DNA of 13,519 nt from CAZEXD01 sp964516865 (GTDB lineage Bacteria; Patescibacteriota; Minisyncoccia; Minisyncoccales; Staskawiczbacteraceae). A program made the translations under genes and the position numbers. Position 1 is the first letter of the stretch, and each line of letters opens with the position of its first letter. A model generated the notes under the pieces. The model was not told the DNA's origin, did not search any database, and was given only the letters and a program-made list of their open reading frames with translations. The stretch is from assembly GCA_964516865.1 (NCBI GenBank), contig CAZEXD010000017.1, positions 1 through 13,519 of the forward strand. The letters are read 5' to 3'. This document shows, one piece after another, positions 12,025 to 13,519 of this stretch.

Positions 12025-12501
12025 CTATATCTTTCTTATAATTTTTAACTCCAATTTATCAGTTTTAGTATCATAAACAGCAAAGGTCGGTTCATTGATT
12101 TGCCCGGCTGCCTCGCCAGGATTTGCCAAGCAGCACCATCTCTTAAAAGTTGTCTTAACTTTTTCTAACCAAGGCCTATGGTTGTGACCATAAAAAATTA
12201 AGTTATAATTTCCTGTTTTCGCTAATTCTTTTGCCTTGGCTGGCAAATGAGTAAATGCTATTATTTTATTTCCTACTTTTATTTCCCCAATTTTTGAAAA
12301 ATTTTCTGAATAAAAATCTTTATTGCTCTTGGAAAATTTTATTTCGCCCTTAAACGCTTTTTTCGCTTCATTTAAAGTGTCTTGGCTACAAACATCGCCG
12401 CAATGCAAAAGTAATTTGATTCTGTGATCGTTAAGCCAGTTTATCACCTTTAAAAAATTTGCCAAATTGTCATGCGTGTCAGAAATAATCGCAATTTTCA
12501 T
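12025..12501 (-). CDS. YfcE/MJ0936-type metallophosphoesterase
   Basis: 158 aa calcineurin-like phosphodiesterase. Metal ligands are in order: DTH (Asp8, His10), GDV (Asp36), SNKD (Asn60, where the family usually has GNCD), FTH (His85) and GHNH (His106, His108), followed by LANPGEA. Members hydrolyse phosphodiesters such as bis-p-nitrophenyl phosphate or 2',3'-cyclic nucleotides in vitro; the natural substrate is usually unknown. Length is normal for the single-domain family. ATG at 12501-12499 overlaps the TGA of the CofE-like gene (ATGA), so the two are translationally coupled. No terminator is evident after it. The change from Gly to Ser in the GNxD motif is the only deviation. Confidence 0.93.
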   Translation of the reverse strand: MKIAIISDTHDNLANFLKVINWLNDHRIKLLLHCGDVCSQDTLNEAKKAFKGEIKFSKSNKDFYSENFSKIGEIKVGNKIIAFTHLPAKAKELAKTGNYNLIFYGHNHRPWLEKVKTTFKRWCCLANPGEAAGQINEPTFAVYDTKTDKLELKIIRKI

Positions 12502-13283
12502 TTTTCTTTTCTCTTTGGAAACGCCTTAATGAAAAAATTGCCACCAAAATTCCATTTAACCGACTTTATTAAAGGATAATAAATATCTTTATCTTTTTTT
12601 ATCTTTAAGGGATTGAAACGAAAAGGGAAGTTGCCAAATCTAAGAAAACCGACCTTTTCTATAATTGCTATTGGCGTTTGCTCTTTGCCTTCGCCCATTT
12701 TAAAAACCGCGGCTGCAGCCAACGAATCAACTATATTTGTTCGCGAAATTTTCATCTTTCTGCCGAATATGTCTTTTTTGCCACGATAATCTTTTAACGG
12801 ATAAAATCCGTAATATGCTATTCCTATTCCCATAATGCCAGTTCTCAGCGGCGTGCAATGACTATCTGTAATAATTACACCGAATTTTTTTAATTTGTAT
12901 TCTTTTTTTATAAATTTATGAATCTTTTTTGCGGCTAAATAGGGATCCCGAGGCCATAAAATATAATAATTATTAGCATTACTCTCGTCAACGCCGGCGC
13001 TCGGAATCAAAATATCATCTTTAATAGTTAAAATCGCATAACCATCTGGTATCTGATTCCTGTCTAGATAAAAATCTGCCTCTTTTTTAATTAAATCGTC
13101 TTTGTTAGTGCCTGAATCAACTTTTACGCATCTTCCCTGCCAAATTGCCACAATTTTTGAGGTAAAAACAATTATCGATTTTTCTTTTAGCCCCTCTTTG
13201 GACGGAAAACTTTCTTTTATCAAAGAAAATAAATCGTCTTTTGGGGGCAAAAATTTTCTTGTTTTAATCGCTTTTATAATCAT
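12498..13283 (-). CDS. CofE-like protein (coenzyme F420-0:L-glutamate ligase family)
   Basis: 261 aa from ATG 13283-13281. In archaea and actinobacteria CofE adds glutamates to F420 with GTP. Family features, numbered from this start: MIIKAIKTRKFLPPKDDL (1-18), GVDESNA (97-103), TDSHCTPLRTG (139-149, where classical CofE has DSFGRPWR), DYRGKKDIFGR (165-175), DSLAAAA (186-192) and MGEGKEQTPIAII (196-208). The frame is open to an ATG at 13355, but those 24 extra residues overlap the end of the upstream coding region (stop at 13321) and do not belong to the family, so 13283 is chosen although no clear Shine-Dalgarno precedes it. No other F420 gene is in view, so the true substrate may differ. 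Coupled to the phosphoesterase by an ATGA overlap. Confidence 0.85.
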   Translation of the reverse strand: MIIKAIKTRKFLPPKDDLFSLIKESFPSKEGLKEKSIIVFTSKIVAIWQGRCVKVDSGTNKDDLIKKEADFYLDRNQIPDGYAILTIKDDILIPSAGVDESNANNYYILWPRDPYLAAKKIHKFIKKEYKLKKFGVIITDSHCTPLRTGIMGIGIAYYGFYPLKDYRGKKDIFGRKMKISRTNIVDSLAAAAVFKMGEGKEQTPIAIIEKVGFLRFGNFPFRFNPLKIKKDKDIYYPLIKSVKWNFGGNFFIKAFPKRKEK

Positions 13284-13320
13284 AAAAACAAAAACGATAA
13301 TCGCTTTGGTGTTTGGTAAT

Positions 13321-13518
13321 TTATTCTTCTCCCGCCAAGCAACGATTAAAAACATTAACTTGACTATTATATTGGGAAATAAGATTTTTAATTCTTTCTA
13401 TCAATAAATTATATTCATTAACCAATTCGTTATATTCATCTATCAATTGGTTGTAAGTTAAATCTCTTTTTCTTATTGTTTTTATTTGCTTGAGCCTTTC
13501 GCTTATTTCCCTATATAA
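13321..13518 (-). CDS. C-terminal end of a coiled-coil protein (cut by window edge)
   Basis: An open frame enters from the right edge and ends with TAA at 13323-13321, giving 65 residues. The sequence is helical and repetitive, with spaced YN..I/V.EYN units (TYNQLIDEYNELVNEYN, then LLIERIKNLISQYN), typical of a coiled-coil tail, and ends NRCLAGEE. The rest of the protein is outside the window and no function can be assigned. Its stop lies 37 nt before the CofE-like ATG on the same strand, so the three genes from here to 12025 probably form one operon. It overlaps, in another frame, the extended N-terminus that the CofE frame would otherwise have. Confidence 0.7.
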   Translation of the reverse strand, partial: LYREISERLKQIKTIRKRDLTYNQLIDEYNELVNEYNLLIERIKNLISQYNSQVNVFNRCLAGEE

Positions 13519-13519
13519 G

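Noticed and set aside
13284..13355. 24-residue N-terminal extension of the CofE-like protein, with a TATAAT at 13366-13371 looking like its promoter
   Set aside because: The region is coding in another frame for the upstream coiled-coil protein, which stops at 13321; family members begin at the MIIKAIKTR segment.
13102..13407. 101-aa plus-strand frame
   Set aside because: Antisense to the CofE-like and coiled-coil coding regions, no RBS or domain.

Overview
The window is AT-rich (roughly 30-35% GC by eye), gene-dense and predominantly coded on the minus strand. It combines bacterial housekeeping genes (start of rpsG, rpsL, rpmB, secD, secF, a tRNA-Pro) with small simplified proteins: a receiver-only regulator, a sigma-region-4/HARE-HTH protein, a CofE-like ligase and a minimal M50 protease. 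Weak or absent Shine-Dalgarno sequences, short proteins and tandem or hairpin-rich intergenic repeats fit a member of the Candidate Phyla Radiation (Patescibacteria, Parcubacteria/Microgenomates-like). TGA is used as a stop (12498-12500, 11382-11384), so this is not a UGA-Gly lineage. The taxonomic placement is inference.

Layout. 1-760: minus-strand str operon (rpsL then rpsG) with a clear promoter. 763-1395: M50 membrane protease. 1416-1815: plus-strand unit rpmB - tRNA-Pro(GGG), with a heptad-repeat hairpin filling the rpmB leader. 1822-6352: a defence cassette (HTH regulator, 1067-aa single-chain restriction-methyltransferase, 185-aa HEPN-like protein) bounded by related repeats in inverted orientation, the left one abutting the CCA end of tRNA-Pro. 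6365-6862: response regulator with bidirectional terminator and promoter. 6961-8277: sigma-4/HARE-HTH regulator coupled to a small membrane protein. 8295-10816: secD-secF. 10835-11162: plus-strand zinc-ribbon gene with its own promoter, strong RBS and terminator. 11321-12005: a compact GC-rich (about 60%) two-gene island with near-consensus promoter, strong RBSs and terminator, encoding two small proteins; the first is thioredoxin-like without a CxxC, the second may be. 12025-13518: coiled-coil protein (C-terminal part only), CofE-like ligase and YfcE-like phosphoesterase.

The most notable parts are (i) the inverted-repeat-bounded restriction cassette beside a tRNA gene, (ii) the GC-rich island, (iii) a tRNA-Pro lacking the usual elbow bases, (iv) heptad GAAAT repeats directly before rpmB and secF, and (v) an EF-hand-like insertion in SecD. 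Promoter, hairpin and repeat calls come from reading the sequence by eye; no alignment, folding or database search was run.
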